A DNA stretch of 37,752 bases from Clostridia bacterium (GTDB lineage Bacteria > Bacillota > Clostridia > UMGS1883), in the NCBI GenBank assembly GCA_017472685.1, contig JAFUOO010000010.1:1-37752 (forward strand), given 5' to 3'. Of this stretch, positions 15,691-22,809 are shown piece by piece. Both the position numbers and the translations under genes were made by a program. Position 1 is the first letter of the stretch. Each line of letters opens with the position of its first letter. The notes beneath the pieces are model-generated. The model did not search any database. It was not told the origin of the DNA and worked only from the letters and a program-made list of their open reading frames with translations.

Positions 15691-16554
15691 ATGAATTCAC
15701 ATATTGAAAAAGCAAATGTCCTGGTGGAAGCGCTGCCTTATATGCAGAAGCTTTCCGGCAAGACAATTGTTATCAAATACGGCGGTAATGCCATGATAAA
15801 CGAGGAATTGAAGGAAACTATCGTTGAGGATATTGCGCTTTTGAAGCTTATCGGTGCAAACCCCATTGTTGTACACGGTGGCGGCCCCGACATTACAAGC
15901 GCACTCAAGAATGCAAACATCGAAACAAAGTTTATTAACGGCCTCCGTTATACAGATGCCGATACCATGCGTATTGCCCAGATGGTTTTAGTTGGTAAAA
16001 CCAATAAGGAAATTGTTTCACTCATTGAAAAGCACGGCGGTAATGCCATCGGTATCAGTGGTATTGACGGCAAGTGTATCAAGTGTGAAAAGAAAACAAC
16101 CATTGTTGACGGCAAAGAGGTTGAGCTCGGCTTTGTAGGTAACATTGTTCGCGTTGACGGCAAGGTTGTAAACCTTATCTGCAAGGACAAGTACATACCC
16201 GTTATTGCACCCATTGGTATAGATGACGAGGGTAACAGCTATAATATTAATGCCGACGATGTGGCAAGCGCAGTTGCGGCTGCTGTAGGTGCCGAAAAGC
16301 TCATTTTCCTTACAGATATTGAAGGCGTTAAGGACTCAAGCGGCAATGTTATTTTTGAAATGACCCGTGACGATGTTAAGGACAACATAGCTAAGGGCGT
16401 AATTTCAGGCGGCATGATACCCAAGGTTACAGGCTGTGTGGATGCAATTGAAGCAGGTGTACAGAAGGTGCATATCATCGACGGCAGAGTGCATCACTGC
16501 TTGCTTCTGGAAATATTCACAGACACAGGTATCGGTACAATGATAACCAATTAA
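15691..16554 (+). CDS. argB: Acetylglutamate kinase
   Basis: Phosphorylates N-acetylglutamate and makes the substrate of ArgC. The 287-residue amino-acid-kinase-fold protein has KYGGNAM (about 29-35), VHGGGPDI (about 57-64), [11 protein letters not shown] (about 116-126), [25 protein letters not shown] (about 191-215) and GGMIPKV near 242-248. It is preceded by AAGGAGA. The last codons lie inside a perfect 34-bp palindrome. This is the arginine-feedback-regulated step in many bacteria, but sensitivity is not readable here. Confidence 0.96.
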   Translation: MNSHIEKANVLVEALPYMQKLSGKTIVIKYGGNAMINEELKETIVEDIALLKLIGANPIVVHGGGPDITSALKNANIETKFINGLRYTDADTMRIAQMVLVGKTNKEIVSLIEKHGGNAIGISGIDGKCIKCEKKTTIVDGKEVELGFVGNIVRVDGKVVNLICKDKYIPVIAPIGIDDEGNSYNINADDVASAVAAAVGAEKLIFLTDIEGVKDSSGNVIFEMTRDDVKDNIAKGVISGGMIPKVTGCVDAIEAGVQKVHIIDGRVHHCLLLEIFTDTGIGTMITN

Positions 16555-16569
16555 TTGGTTATCATTGTA
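16536..16569. repeat. Perfect 34-bp palindrome over the argB stop codon
   Basis: Two uninterrupted 17-bp arms (TACAATGATAACCAATT and its exact complement) meet at 16552/16553. The left arm encodes the last ArgB residues and the stop codon TAA spans the centre. There is no T tract, so it is not a standard terminator. Confidence 0.9.
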
Positions 16570-16629
16570 ATGAATAGTGAATAATGAAAAATGAAGAGTT
16601 AAGGAGAAGATTTTCTGAAGGAAAATCTT
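16569..16629 (+). repeat. Short interspersed repeat, partial copy
   Basis: A series of AATGAAT-like units, then AAGGAG at 16601-16606, then a hairpin with arms AAGATTTTC and GAAAATCTT (16607-16629). It matches the reverse complement of the element at 22698-22796 in order and spacing. It runs up to the start of the YbaK-like gene. Confidence 0.65.
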
Positions 16630-16638
16630 ATTGATAAT

Positions 16639-17109
16639 ATGGTTAAAACAAATGCTATGCGGCTACTTGAGCAGGCAAAGATAGAATTTACAACAAAGGA
16701 ATACGAGGTCGACGAAAATGACCTTAGCGGCGAAACCGTCGCCGCTAAGGTTGGCATGGACCCCGACAGCGTTTTCAAAACCCTTGTCACCAAGGGCGAC
16801 AAAAACGGCATTGCAGTTTTCTGCATACCCGTAACAGGCGAGCTTGATTTAAAAAAAGCGGCAAAAGCAACGGGTAACAAGAAAATTGAAATGGTAGCTG
16901 TCAAGGAGCTTTTAGGCTTAACAGGCTATATCCGCGGAGGCTGCAGCCCCGTGGGCATGAAAAAGCAGTATCCCACATATATTGACGAAACTGTTATACT
17001 TTTTGACGCTATTGCTGTTTCTGCGGGTGTGCGAGGCTGCCAGATGATATTAAATGGAGAACAGCTTGCAGAGTATGTTAAAGCGGAAATAGTTGATTTG
17101 TGTATGTAA
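16639..17109 (+). CDS. ybaK: YbaK/EbsC-type aminoacyl-tRNA deacylase
   Basis: Hydrolyses mischarged Cys-tRNA(Pro) in the best-known members. 156 residues, a normal length, with the family blocks DPDSVFKTLVTKGD (about 47-60), the conserved Lys in KTLV, and GGCSPVGMKKQYPTYIDE (about 98-115). The ATG has no Shine-Dalgarno at normal spacing: AAGGAG lies 32 nt upstream, separated by a 23-nt hairpin that would leave 9 nt between its base and the ATG. The gene follows argB by 84 bp and probably lies in the same transcript. Confidence 0.9.
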   Translation: MVKTNAMRLLEQAKIEFTTKEYEVDENDLSGETVAAKVGMDPDSVFKTLVTKGDKNGIAVFCIPVTGELDLKKAAKATGNKKIEMVAVKELLGLTGYIRGGCSPVGMKKQYPTYIDETVILFDAIAVSAGVRGCQMILNGEQLAEYVKAEIVDLCM

Positions 17110-17116
17110 AATTTAA

Positions 17117-17148
17117 AACACCTATTGACAAACAGGTTGATAGGTGTT
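17117..17148. promoter_or_regulatory. Inverted repeat, candidate operator of the metal-efflux operon
   Basis: Arms AACACCTAT and ATAGGTGTT separated by 14 bp enclose the -35 box and reach the -10 box of the ArsR-family operon. This suits a dimeric ArsR/SmtB repressor. The same repeat could fold weakly in RNA from the upstream gene. Confidence 0.6.
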
Positions 17149-17153
17149 ATATT
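17125..17153 (+). promoter_or_regulatory. Promoter of the zinc/cadmium efflux operon
   Basis: -35 TTGACA (17125-17130), 17-bp spacer, -10 TATATT (17148-17153), 51 bp before the regulator start. Confidence 0.75.
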
Positions 17154-17204
17154 TTAATTAACAATTGAACAATTATTCAACTATTAAAATGAGGAGGCGG
17201 TAAA

Positions 17205-17489
17205 ATGTTAGAGGAAGAATTGTTATACGACCTTGCGGAACTGTATAAGATATTCGGCGACAGCACCCGCGTAAGGATACTGTATGCCTTGTTTGAGAAA
17301 GAAATGTGTGTTAACGACATTGCGGAAAGCCTGAATATGACAATGAGTGCGATAAGTCATCAGCTGAGGATACTTAAGCAGGCAAGGCTTGTTAAGTACC
17401 GTAAAGAGGGCAAGGCAGTGTTTTATGCACTCTCTGACGACCATGTAAAGAGCATTATTGAAATGGGTCTTGAGCATATAAGTGAATAA
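17205..17489 (+). CDS. ArsR/SmtB-family metal-sensing repressor
   Basis: 94-residue winged-helix repressor that leaves DNA on binding metal. The recognition region is near residues 46-60 (TMSAISHQLRILKQA). The alpha-5 zinc-site signature DxH-x10-HxxE is complete: Asp78, His80, His91 and Glu94, as in CzrA and SmtB. The alpha-3 ELCVCD site of CadC is degraded to EMCVND with a single Cys35. This predicts a zinc (or cobalt) sensor more than a CadC-type cadmium/lead sensor. It is the first gene of a three-gene operon, behind an operator-like inverted repeat. Confidence 0.92.
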   Translation: MLEEELLYDLAELYKIFGDSTRVRILYALFEKEMCVNDIAESLNMTMSAISHQLRILKQARLVKYRKEGKAVFYALSDDHVKSIIEMGLEHISE

Positions 17490-17505
17490 GAAAGGCGGTA
17501 AGGTT

Positions 17506-17724
17506 ATGAAAAAGGTATTTAAGCTCGAGGAGGTTGACTGTGCAGTATGTGCGCAGAACATGGAAAACGGTGTCAAAAAGATAGCAGGGGTAGAATCTGC
17601 TGTTGTGAGCTATGTTACACAAAAGCTTCTTATAGAATGTGACGAGGCTGAACTTGACAGAATACTTGACGAGGCACAGAAGGTCATAAAAAAGGTTGAC
17701 CCCCGTTGCAGAATTGTGAGGTAG
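17506..17724 (+). CDS. Free-standing heavy-metal-associated (HMA) domain protein
   Basis: 72 residues forming a single ferredoxin-like HMA domain with the metal site DCAVC (Cys12, Cys15). The DCxxC form is the one seen in the N-terminal domains of Zn/Cd/Pb ATPases. The start used has AAAGGCGG 7 bp upstream; a longer start overlapping the regulator lacks a ribosome site. It lies between the sensor and the ATPase genes. It is probably the detached N-terminal domain of the ATPase, passing metal to it or acting as a chaperone. Confidence 0.87.
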   Translation: MKKVFKLEEVDCAVCAQNMENGVKKIAGVESAVVSYVTQKLLIECDEAELDRILDEAQKVIKKVDPRCRIVR

Positions 17725-17726
17725 TT

Positions 17727-19523
17727 ATGAGCAGAAGACAGAAAGAAAATTTGTACAGAATAATAGCCGCAATAGTGCTTTTTGTGGGTGTTGTGCTGCT
17801 CCCTGTTGAGGGAATTGTAAAAACACTGCTGTTTTTAGTGCCTTACTTTATCGTTGGCTATGATGTGCTGTGGGGTGCTGTGCGCAATATTGCAAGCGGC
17901 CATCTTTTCGACGAAAACTTTCTCATGGCATTGGCAACGGTGGGCGCATTCTGTATCGGTGAATACCCCGAAGCGGTTTTTGTAATGCTGTTTTTCCAGA
18001 TAGGGGAGCTTTTTCAGAATATCGCCGTGGGCAAAAGCCGCAAGTCAATTTCCGCACTTATGGACATTGCGCCCGAGGTGGCGTTTGTTCTCCGTGATGG
18101 CGAATTCTGCGAGGTTTTTCCCGAAGAAATTGCAGTTGATGACATAGTTCTTGTAAAGCCCGGCGGAAAAATTCCCGTTGACGGTGTTGTGACAAAAGGC
18201 TGCAGCGATATTGACACCTCCGCAATGACAGGCGAGAGCGTGCCGAAAACTGTAACAGCAGGCGACAGCGTTATAAGCGGATGTGTGAACATGAGCGCAC
18301 CTGTTGAAATAAGAGCCACAAAGGAATACTCCGAGTCCACCGTTATGAAGGTGCTGGAGCTGGTTGAGCACTCTGCCATGAACAAAGGGAAATACGAAAG
18401 CTTTATCACCCGATTTGCACGCGTATACACTCCGGTGGTTGTTATTCTTGCGCTTTTGGTGGCGTTTGTTCCACCCATATTTACAGGCAACTTAACAAGC
18501 TGGGTTTTGAGAGCACTGTCATTTTTGGTAGTGTCGTGCCCTTGCGCTTTGGTTATAAGTGTTCCGCTGTCGTTTTTCGGCGGTATTGGTGCAGCAGGCA
18601 GACGCGGCGTGCTTGTAAAGGGCAGTAATTACCTTGAAATGCTTTGTGGGTGTAAAACCGTTGTTACCGACAAAACAGGCACGCTCACAACAGGCAAGCT
18701 TCTTGTTACGGATTTTGACAACAAGGATGCCGTTAAGCTGGCAAGCAGCCTTGAAAGGTTTTCCACCCATCCTGTGGCAAGGGCTGTTGCTAATGCCACC
18801 AATGCAGTATTTGAGGTACAGAACATGCGCGAATTTCCGGGCAAGGGAATGTACGGCCTGGTTAAAGGCAAAGAGGTTTTTGTGGGCAACAAAACCTTTC
18901 TTGAGGAAAACGGAATTGAAGTGACAGGAAAGGGCACGGTGTTTATAGGCGTTGACGGCGAATATGCGGGCAGTATCACAGTTTCTGACCGCGTGAAGGA
19001 AAACGCTCGTGATGCTGTCAAGGAGCTTCACAAAATAGGCATCGACAAGGTTATTATGTTAACAGGCGACGGCAAGGAGGGTGCAGAAGCGGTTTTCTCG
19101 GAAACAGGGCTTGACGAAATGCACCACTCACTTCTGCCTGCCGAAAAGGTTGAACTGCTCGAAAAAATTATGAGCGAAAGCCGTGGCAAAACAGTGTACC
19201 TCGGTGACGGTATTAACGATGCTCCCGTTTTAAAAAGGGCGGACTGCGGTATTGCCATGGGTGCTATGGGCAGCGATGCGGCAATTGAAGCAAGCGATAT
19301 TGTTTTTATGAATGACGATATCAGTCTTCTGCCCGAAAGCATAAAAATTGCAAAAAAGACGGTAGCCATTGTCAGAGAGAACATTGTATTTTCCATTGCG
19401 GTAAAGGTTTTGGTGCTTATTCTTACAGCCTTTGGCTATGCCGACATGTGGCAGGCAGTTTTTGCGGATGTGGGCGTAATGGTAATTGCGGTATTAAACA
19501 CGCTGCGGACACTGAAACTGTAA
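17727..19523 (+). CDS. zntA: P1B-2 ATPase exporting Zn/Cd/Pb
   Basis: ATP-driven efflux of divalent soft metals through the membrane. 598 residues with TGES (168-171) in the actuator, the intramembrane CPC motif (271-273), DKTGTL (315-320) with the phosphorylated Asp, STHPVA for nucleotide binding, and GDGINDAP. The last helices keep the Lys and the AD pair that mark the ZntA/CadA group. The N-terminal HMA domain is absent and is supplied by the separate gene that ends 2 bp upstream. GAGG precedes this ATG; an in-frame start at 17706 overlapping the HMA gene is less likely. Confidence 0.93.
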   Translation: MSRRQKENLYRIIAAIVLFVGVVLLPVEGIVKTLLFLVPYFIVGYDVLWGAVRNIASGHLFDENFLMALATVGAFCIGEYPEAVFVMLFFQIGELFQNIAVGKSRKSISALMDIAPEVAFVLRDGEFCEVFPEEIAVDDIVLVKPGGKIPVDGVVTKGCSDIDTSAMTGESVPKTVTAGDSVISGCVNMSAPVEIRATKEYSESTVMKVLELVEHSAMNKGKYESFITRFARVYTPVVVILALLVAFVPPIFTGNLTSWVLRALSFLVVSCPCALVISVPLSFFGGIGAAGRRGVLVKGSNYLEMLCGCKTVVTDKTGTLTTGKLLVTDFDNKDAVKLASSLERFSTHPVARAVANATNAVFEVQNMREFPGKGMYGLVKGKEVFVGNKTFLEENGIEVTGKGTVFIGVDGEYAGSITVSDRVKENARDAVKELHKIGIDKVIMLTGDGKEGAEAVFSETGLDEMHHSLLPAEKVELLEKIMSESRGKTVYLGDGINDAPVLKRADCGIAMGAMGSDAAIEASDIVFMNDDISLLPESIKIAKKTVAIVRENIVFSIAVKVLVLILTAFGYADMWQAVFADVGVMVIAVLNTLRTLKL

Positions 19524-19719
19524 AAATGCACAAGGCGGTTTACAGCTTTGAGCCGAACACTCTTTGCGCAATTCATAAATGTTGAATAAAAGTCACTGAA
19601 TACACAGAAAAATGCTGAAAACCATCAGTTTTCTATTCAAATTTGTGAAATTATGCGCCTTTTGTGAAAATTGCATAAAAATAAAAAAAATAATGGGCAT
19701 ATTTCTAACTATTCGTGTA
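19524..19719. other. AT-rich noncoding region after the efflux ATPase
   Basis: No gene is supported. Nested inverted repeats occur between 19577 and 19643 (outer TTGAATA/TATTCAA, then AGAAAA/TTTTCT, then TGA/TCA). They may form a long weak hairpin that ends the ATPase transcript. A direct repeat of TTGTGAAA(A)TT occurs at about 19643-19675. No promoter motif stands out before 19720. Confidence 0.4.
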
Positions 19720-19748
19720 TTGAAATATGTAAAATTCTTTGCTATACT
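19720..19748 (+). promoter_or_regulatory. Promoter of the candidate small RNA
   Basis: -35 TTGAAA (19720-19725), 17-bp spacer, -10 TATACT (19743-19748) with an extended TGC. The predicted start is at about 19755. Confidence 0.75.
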
Positions 19749-19754
19749 TTAGTT

Positions 19755-19836
19755 GTACCGAAAAGGTACGAAACTTTTTTCATTTTCCCTCCTTTTAGTG
19801 ACAGACAAGATCGTTTATTGTCTGTCTTTTTTTTTT
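19755..19836 (+). ncRNA. Candidate trans-acting small RNA with an anti-SD-like loop
   Basis: About 82 nt with the layout of a bacterial regulatory RNA. It begins with a 5' hairpin, GTACC-GAAAA-GGTAC (19755-19769). An unstructured pyrimidine-rich stretch follows, containing CCCTCCTTTT (19787-19796). It ends in a terminator with arms GACAGACAA and TTGTCTGTC (19800-19826) and ten T residues. The CCTCCTTT core equals the 3' end of Bacillota 16S rRNA, so it can pair with AAAGGAGG ribosome sites. This design resembles the C-rich motifs of Firmicute sRNAs such as RsaE/RoxS, but the sequence is not recognised as one of them. It contains no convincing reading frame. Confidence 0.65.
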
Positions 19837-19846
19837 CGATTTTTAC

Positions 19847-19874
19847 CCCGACGGATTTTCTGTCGGGTTTTTTT
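19847..19874 (+). terminator. Second tandem terminator
   Basis: Arms CCCGACGG and CTGTCGGG with an ATTTT loop, followed by seven T residues. It lies 10 bp after the T run of the small RNA terminator and backs it up before the next promoter. Confidence 0.85.
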
Positions 19875-19878
19875 GTTG

Positions 19879-19907
19879 TTGACGGAAAATTTGACAGATG
19901 GTATAAT
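19879..19907 (+). promoter_or_regulatory. Promoter of the BNR_4-like gene
   Basis: -35 TTGACG (19879-19884), 17-bp spacer, -10 TATAAT (19902-19907), 30 bp before the start codon. Confidence 0.82.
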
Positions 19908-19937
19908 TAAATTAACTATGAAAGGAAGGGATTAAGT

Positions 19938-21437
19938 ATGAATATTCTTGAAAAAGAGGGCGCTTGGTGTTGGTTTGCTGACCCGAGAGCAATTTCCCAC
20001 AACGGCAGAACTTTTATCGGTTGTATTGACGTGCATGGCAACATAAAGGCCATTATGCTTCACGAGGGCAAAAAGACCGAGGTGTTGGTGCGTTCAAATT
20101 TCCAGCCCGATGACCACGACAACCCCACATTCCTGGTGCTTCCTGACGAGAGGATTATGATTATTTATTCCCGCCATACAGACGAGGCGTGTTTCTATTA
20201 TCGCATTTCAAAAAAGCCCTGCGATATTACTGACCTGGGCGAAGAGAAGGTTTTAAAAACAAACCACAACACAACTTATCCTTCGCTCTTTATTATGGAA
20301 AACGACCCCGACCACATTTACCTTTGCTACCGTGGCGTTAACTGGCACCCCACCTGTGCGCGCCTTACAATGCCCGATGAAAATGACAATATTGAATTTG
20401 ATGTTGAGCCCTTCCAGATTGTAAAAAGCAATGTTCAGGGTGCAGGCTGCCGTCCTTACGCAAAGTACGTTTCTGACGGCAAGAGCAAAATTCATATGGT
20501 ATATTCCTCAACTCATCCTGATAATGTGTGCCCCGTGTGCATATATTATTCGTGTCTTGACACAAAGGATTTTACCCTTTATGACATTGAAGGCAATATC
20601 TTAAAGGATAAGGTTAACGAGGCTCCCTTTGAGGTGTCGGGCTACGAAACCGACCCTAAGTTTGTTGTTGACCCTCACACCACATCCAAGCGCGGCTGGG
20701 TGTGGGACGTTATGATTGGTGAAAAAGGCGTAAGTGCTGCCATTGTTAACATTGCGCAGGATAAGATTACACAGCATTATTACTATACATATTACAAAGA
20801 CGGCAAGTGGAAGAAGATATTTGTGGGCAATGCACACAAGTTCCACCGCTCCGACACTGAGTTCTGCTACGGTGGCGGCATGAGCCTTGATAAGGACTAC
20901 GAGGGTGTTTGCTATGTATCAATCCCCTTGGGCACAGCTTTTGAAATTGTAAAATACACTGTTGATGAGAACGACCATGTTACAAGAAAGGTCTTGACAA
21001 AGTACAGCGAATTAAATAACATCCGTCCCTATAAAATCAAGCAGGGACCCCTTGTGTGGATGAGCGGTGACTACTATTACTGGATTGTAAACTCCCGCTA
21101 CCCTCAGGGCTTCCCCACAGGCGTGTATATTGACGGAGAGGTCGGCGAGGATATGTACAAGGACGGCATAAAGGTTGTTTGCAGCAGCGAGGCAGACGGC
21201 GTTATTTATTCCGACAGCGATGTTACTCTTAAGGTTGAAGGCACCACTGTTACCTTCTGCAATAAAGTAAGCGGCAATCCACTCTCCACCTCTGACTGGA
21301 ACAAGGAACACAACGCTACAACCGACGGCAGCAAAAAGCTTGTGCGTCCCGAAAAAATGGAATTTGAAATTGTTAAGACGGATGATGCCTTTGTCCTCTT
21401 AAGGGAAGGAAACGTTGATGTGTATGTATCCCGATAA
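19938..21437 (+). CDS. BNR_4-type beta-propeller protein, possible glycan-degrading enzyme
   Basis: 499 residues without a signal peptide, hence probably cytoplasmic. The N terminus has GAWCWFADPRAI (about 8-19), the opening signature of the BNR_4 repeat family. Further blade-like motifs such as HDNPTFLVLPDERIMIIYSRH and YPSLFIMENDPDHIYLCYRG follow, as expected for a seven-bladed propeller. Characterised relatives of this fold include polysaccharide lyases acting on uronate-containing glycans, but many members are uncharacterised. The window also encodes a GH88 unsaturated-uronate hydrolase at 28297, so uronic-acid glycan use is plausible. AAAGGAAGG precedes the ATG. Confidence 0.72.
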   Translation: MNILEKEGAWCWFADPRAISHNGRTFIGCIDVHGNIKAIMLHEGKKTEVLVRSNFQPDDHDNPTFLVLPDERIMIIYSRHTDEACFYYRISKKPCDITDLGEEKVLKTNHNTTYPSLFIMENDPDHIYLCYRGVNWHPTCARLTMPDENDNIEFDVEPFQIVKSNVQGAGCRPYAKYVSDGKSKIHMVYSSTHPDNVCPVCIYYSCLDTKDFTLYDIEGNILKDKVNEAPFEVSGYETDPKFVVDPHTTSKRGWVWDVMIGEKGVSAAIVNIAQDKITQHYYYTYYKDGKWKKIFVGNAHKFHRSDTEFCYGGGMSLDKDYEGVCYVSIPLGTAFEIVKYTVDENDHVTRKVLTKYSELNNIRPYKIKQGPLVWMSGDYYYWIVNSRYPQGFPTGVYIDGEVGEDMYKDGIKVVCSSEADGVIYSDSDVTLKVEGTTVTFCNKVSGNPLSTSDWNKEHNATTDGSKKLVRPEKMEFEIVKTDDAFVLLREGNVDVYVSR

Positions 21438-21444
21438 GGAAAGC

Positions 21445-21984
21445 ATGAAGGAAATTGAAATAAGCCATGAGTATAAATTCAAGGGCAGAATTGTTAACAT
21501 GCGCCTTGACACAGTGAAAACACCCGAGGGAAATGTTGCATCCCGTGAAATTGTTGAGCACCCGGGTGGTGTAGGTATTGTTGCCCTTGACGAAAACGGC
21601 AATGTGTACATGGAATGGCAGTACCGCCGCCCCTTTGACGATTTGGTTTACGAAATTCCTGCAGGCAAGCGTGATTGTGGGGAAGAGCCTATCGTGTGCG
21701 CAAAGCGTGAGCTGGAGGAGGAAATCGGGCTCTGCGCAGAAAACTGGGTTTACCTCGGTGTGAGCTACGCATCTCCGGGCTTCTGTACAGAAGGGCTTCA
21801 TTTGTTCCTGGCAACCAATTTGTATCAGGGCGAAGTCAACCGCGACCAGGACGAGGTGCTGATTATTGAAAAGGTTCCCCTTGAAATTTTGGTTGAAAAG
21901 GCAATGAGCGGCGAAATCAAGGACGGAAAAACTCTTATCGGTATTCTTAAAACCAATGAATATCTCCGTAGAACGAAAAAATAA
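21445..21984 (+). CDS. nudF: Nudix hydrolase, ADP-ribose pyrophosphatase type
   Basis: 179 residues. The complete Nudix box, GKRDCGE + EPIVCAK + RELEEEIGL, lies at about 76-98, preceded by YEIPAGK, which together with the SPGF block just downstream marks the ADP-sugar group. The enzyme cleaves ADP-ribose or related ADP-sugars to AMP and sugar phosphate. The chosen ATG has AAGGAAAG overlapping the stop codon of the upstream gene, giving translational coupling; an earlier in-frame ATG at 21415 lies inside that gene. Confidence 0.9.
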   Translation: MKEIEISHEYKFKGRIVNMRLDTVKTPEGNVASREIVEHPGGVGIVALDENGNVYMEWQYRRPFDDLVYEIPAGKRDCGEEPIVCAKRELEEEIGLCAENWVYLGVSYASPGFCTEGLHLFLATNLYQGEVNRDQDEVLIIEKVPLEILVEKAMSGEIKDGKTLIGILKTNEYLRRTKK

Positions 21985-22006
21985 TCAAATTTTCGTCAAA
22001 AAGGTG

Positions 22007-22035
22007 TTGACAAGGTGCATTTAAATATGTATAAT
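22007..22035 (+). promoter_or_regulatory. Promoter of the rubrerythrin gene
   Basis: Consensus -35 TTGACA (22007-22012), 17-bp spacer and -10 TATAAT (22030-22035). Confidence 0.9.
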
Positions 22036-22042
22036 GAATATG

Positions 22043-22065
22043 AAAATGATAATCGTTATCATTTT
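22043..22065. promoter_or_regulatory. Fur-type operator over the rubrerythrin start site
   Basis: Perfect 10-3-10 inverted repeat AAAATGATAA-TCG-TTATCATTTT. The inner TGATAA/TTATCA matches the Fur 7-1-7 box better than the PerR box (TTATAATNATTATAA). It starts 8 bp after the -10, on the predicted transcript start, so the bound regulator would repress. Confidence 0.8.
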
Positions 22066-22109
22066 AGAAGCGAATTAAAAATTATTTTAACATAAAGGAG
22101 ATTAAAATT

Positions 22110-22697
22110 ATGAAAAAGTATGTATGTCCCGTATGCGGTTATGTTCACGAAGGCGAAGCGGCTCCTGAAAAGTGCCCTCTTTGCGGTGTTCCCGGCAGCC
22201 GTTTTACAGTAATGGAAGAAGGCGCAGCGTTAGCCGCTGAACACGAATACGGCGTTTACGCCAAAACAGTAAAGAACAACCCCGACATTCCCGAAGAAGA
22301 CAAGAAGTATATTTTTGAACAGCTTATGGCAAACTTCCAGGGCGAATGCAGCGAAGTTGGTATGTATCTTTGCATGGCTCGCATTGCACATCGCGAAGGC
22401 TATCCCGAAGTAGGTCTCTACTGGGAAAAGGCAGCTTATGAAGAAGCTGAGCACGCGGCTAAGTTTGCAGAGCTCCTTGGCGAAGACCTTGAAAGTAACA
22501 TGAAGGCTACAACAAAGGATAACCTCAAGTGGAGAGTTGACTGCGAATACGGCGCAACAAAGGGCAAGTTTGACCTTGCTGTTATGGCTAAGAAGTATGG
22601 CTTAGACGCTATTCACGACACAGTTCATGAAATGGCGCGCGATGAAGCAAGACACGGCCGTGGCTTGGAAGGATTACTCAAGAGATACTTTAAGTAA
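22110..22697 (+). CDS. Reverse rubrerythrin (N-terminal rubredoxin domain, ferritin-like diiron domain)
   Basis: 195 residues. The rubredoxin-like Fe(Cys)4 domain is N-terminal: CPVCG at 6-10 and CPLCG at 22-26. The four-helix diiron domain follows, with ligand motifs GECSE near 73-77, EEAEHA near 110-115 and ARDEARHG near 177-184. In classic rubrerythrin the rubredoxin domain is C-terminal, so this is the reversed type known from clostridia, an NADH-linked reductase of peroxide and oxygen. AAAGGAG precedes the ATG. The operator suggests iron or oxidative control, and the rubredoxin gene downstream may supply electrons. Confidence 0.93.
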   Translation: MKKYVCPVCGYVHEGEAAPEKCPLCGVPGSRFTVMEEGAALAAEHEYGVYAKTVKNNPDIPEEDKKYIFEQLMANFQGECSEVGMYLCMARIAHREGYPEVGLYWEKAAYEEAEHAAKFAELLGEDLESNMKATTKDNLKWRVDCEYGATKGKFDLAVMAKKYGLDAIHDTVHEMARDEARHGRGLEGLLKRYFK

Positions 22698-22796
22698 TGC
22701 AGAGTGCAGAATGAGGAATTGAATGAAAGAAATTCGCAAGGCGAATTTCCTCCTGAATTATTCATTATTCATCATTCAATATTCATTATTTTAAAT
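22698..22796 (-). repeat. Short interspersed repeat, full copy
   Basis: Imperfect inverted repeat. It has a strong core hairpin (GAAATTCGC-AAG-GCGAATTTC, 22731-22751) and flanks rich in ATTCATTATTCA, with a less conserved left arm. Read on the minus strand it aligns with the element at 16569-16629: AATGAAT units, then AGGAG, then a hairpin. It has no coding capacity and looks like a MITE-like or REP-like element. Confidence 0.7.
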
Positions 22797-22809
22797 GGAG
22801 GATTTGATT

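Noticed and set aside
18519..19031. 170-codon minus-strand frame
   Set aside because: It is antisense to conserved motifs of the efflux ATPase and has no family match by eye.
19671..19935. Short open frames across the small-RNA region
   Set aside because: They run through two terminator hairpins and a promoter and lack ribosome sites; the RNA interpretation explains the structure better.
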